From the IMG/VR virus record IMGVR_UViG_3300033143_005935, positions 1 to 29,416 of that record: a stretch of 29,416 bases of DNA; one strand, given 5' to 3'. Positions 28,832-29,416 of this stretch are shown here, piece by piece. The notes beneath the pieces are model-generated. The model was not told the DNA's origin. It saw only the letters and a list, made by a program, of their open reading frames with translations, and made no database searches. Position numbers and translations under genes: made by a program. This stretch comes from a virus. Numbering within the stretch: position 1 is the stretch's first letter; every line of letters begins with the position of its first letter.

Positions 28832-29416
28832 ATGCCAAAGACACAAGACATTACTCTTATGAAACGAGTTGAAGAAAGCAAATCTGTTGCTATATATGAG
28901 GAAGTTGCTGCTATAAGAAAATTATTAGAAACTGAGGGTATTAAATTAGGAAAGGGAAAAAATGGCGAACCAGAAGTAATAAAAGAAAAAATAAAAAAAA
29001 CAACTCCAGCAAAACCTTCTCCACAAAAAACAACTGAGAAAGTCCAAAAAGAACAAATTAATACTGGTGCTGAGTTTAAAGAAACAACTGAGAAAGTCCA
29101 AAAAGAACAGAGCAATTTTCTTAATACTATAAGTGCTAAATTTAAAGAAACAACGGAAACCATTGGAGGTTCTATTAAAAATGTAAGTAAAGGAATCGCT
29201 GAAGCAAGTTTTTCAATGTTGCTAGGGCCATTACAATTAATTACAAAACCATTTGAAGAATTAATGGGTGGTAAAATTTTTGATAAATTACTTGGATTTC
29301 TTAAACCTAAGAAAAAATTTAAAGGAAAAGCCACAAAGAAAAAAGTATTACCAAAAGACCCTGGTGCAGTATTAATTGCTGAGACTATTGAAGGAGAAGA
29401 AAAGAAAAAGAAAAAG
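28832..29416 (+). CDS. Probable tape-measure protein, N-terminal part, runs off the window
   Basis: The frame is open from ATG 28832 to the window end (195 codons, no stop), with AAGG upstream. The N-terminal 50 residues are helical (L-M-K-R-V-E-E-S-K-S-V-A). A Lys/Pro/Thr-rich linker with an 18-residue repeat follows, then L-N-T-I-S-A-K-F-K-E-T-T-E, a hydrophobic helix (I-A-E-A-S-F-S-M-L-L-G-P-L-Q-L-I) and a Lys-rich stretch. Repetitive helical and hydrophobic segments after tube and chaperone genes fit a tape measure, which sets tail length and enters the host envelope. The window contains too little of it for certainty. Confidence 0.68.
   Translation, partial: MPKTQDITLMKRVEESKSVAIYEEVAAIRKLLETEGIKLGKGKNGEPEVIKEKIKKTTPAKPSPQKTTEKVQKEQINTGAEFKETTEKVQKEQSNFLNTISAKFKETTETIGGSIKNVSKGIAEASFSMLLGPLQLITKPFEELMGGKIFDKLLGFLKPKKKFKGKATKKKVLPKDPGAVLIAETIEGEEKKKKK
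29028..29109 (+). repeat. 54-bp-period direct repeat in the tape-measure gene
   Basis: An identical 28-base unit occurs at 29028-29055 and 29082-29109. It encodes T-T-E-K-V-Q-K-E-Q twice, and a diverged third unit (F-K-E-T-T-E-T) begins near 29141. Period variation in such repeats is a known way for tape measures to change length. Confidence 0.85.

Noticed and set aside
1-29416. tRNA genes, CRISPR arrays, insertion sequences and attachment sites
   Set aside because: I looked for cloverleaf-like segments, spaced repeats and transposase motifs and saw none; the only repeats are short tandem ones inside coding regions.

Overview
This window is the virion-structure region of a large, AT-rich tailed phage with a contractile tail (a myovirus of Caudoviricetes). 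All supported genes lie on the + strand, tightly packed, many with ATGA, TTGA or GTGA start/stop overlaps. The gene order follows the T4 plan: portal C-terminus (gp20-like), gp21-like prohead protease with the scaffold encoded in its 3' half, major capsid protein (gp23-like), connector-type proteins, tail sheath (gp18-like), two tube-fold proteins (gp19-like), a probable tail-assembly chaperone and the start of a probable tape measure. Shine-Dalgarno sites (AGGAG, AAGGA, GGGAG) are strong and several promoters fit sigma70/sigmaA. The genome therefore suits a low-GC bacterial host, but the window does not identify that host.

Layout. 1-4563: portal end, a secreted HtrA-like protease, an unknown protein, the protease/scaffold fusion with a nested scaffold start, and a small beta protein. 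4577-6253: major capsid protein with its own leader hairpin, promoter candidate and terminator. 6265-7869: a free-standing homing endonuclease with its own promoter. 7928-11676: probable neck/connector proteins mixed with unknowns, a ParB-like protein and an AbiEii-like nucleotidyltransferase. 11805-14330: a cassette beginning with three small beta-rich proteins. 14415-24460: about 10 kb of mostly unknown small genes behind one good promoter, with no terminator seen inside. This stretch includes a P-loop kinase, a zinc-ribbon protein and a membrane/secreted pair that could be a spanin set. 24483-29416: sheath, tube, second tube-like protein, chaperone pair and tape measure.

The most interesting pattern is a short N-terminal tag, M-I-[KRQ]-I-K-x-F-x-E, carried by at least six otherwise unrelated small proteins between capsid and sheath genes (8863, 16002, 16456, 16840, 18712, 23075). 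Looser versions occur on several more, including the kinase. It resembles the capsid-targeting sequences of T4 internal head proteins, which are cut after Glu by the gp21 protease, and this phage encodes a gp21-type protease. My inference is that the region holds a set of proteins packaged in the head, processed there and possibly injected with the DNA.

Other signals worth attention: two in-frame nested genes (3180 and 21096), one beta-domain inserted in both capsid and sheath proteins, a homing-endonuclease scar between sheath and tube genes, a hairpin hiding the ribosome site of the second tube gene, and a codon-usage island inside the gene at 9695.
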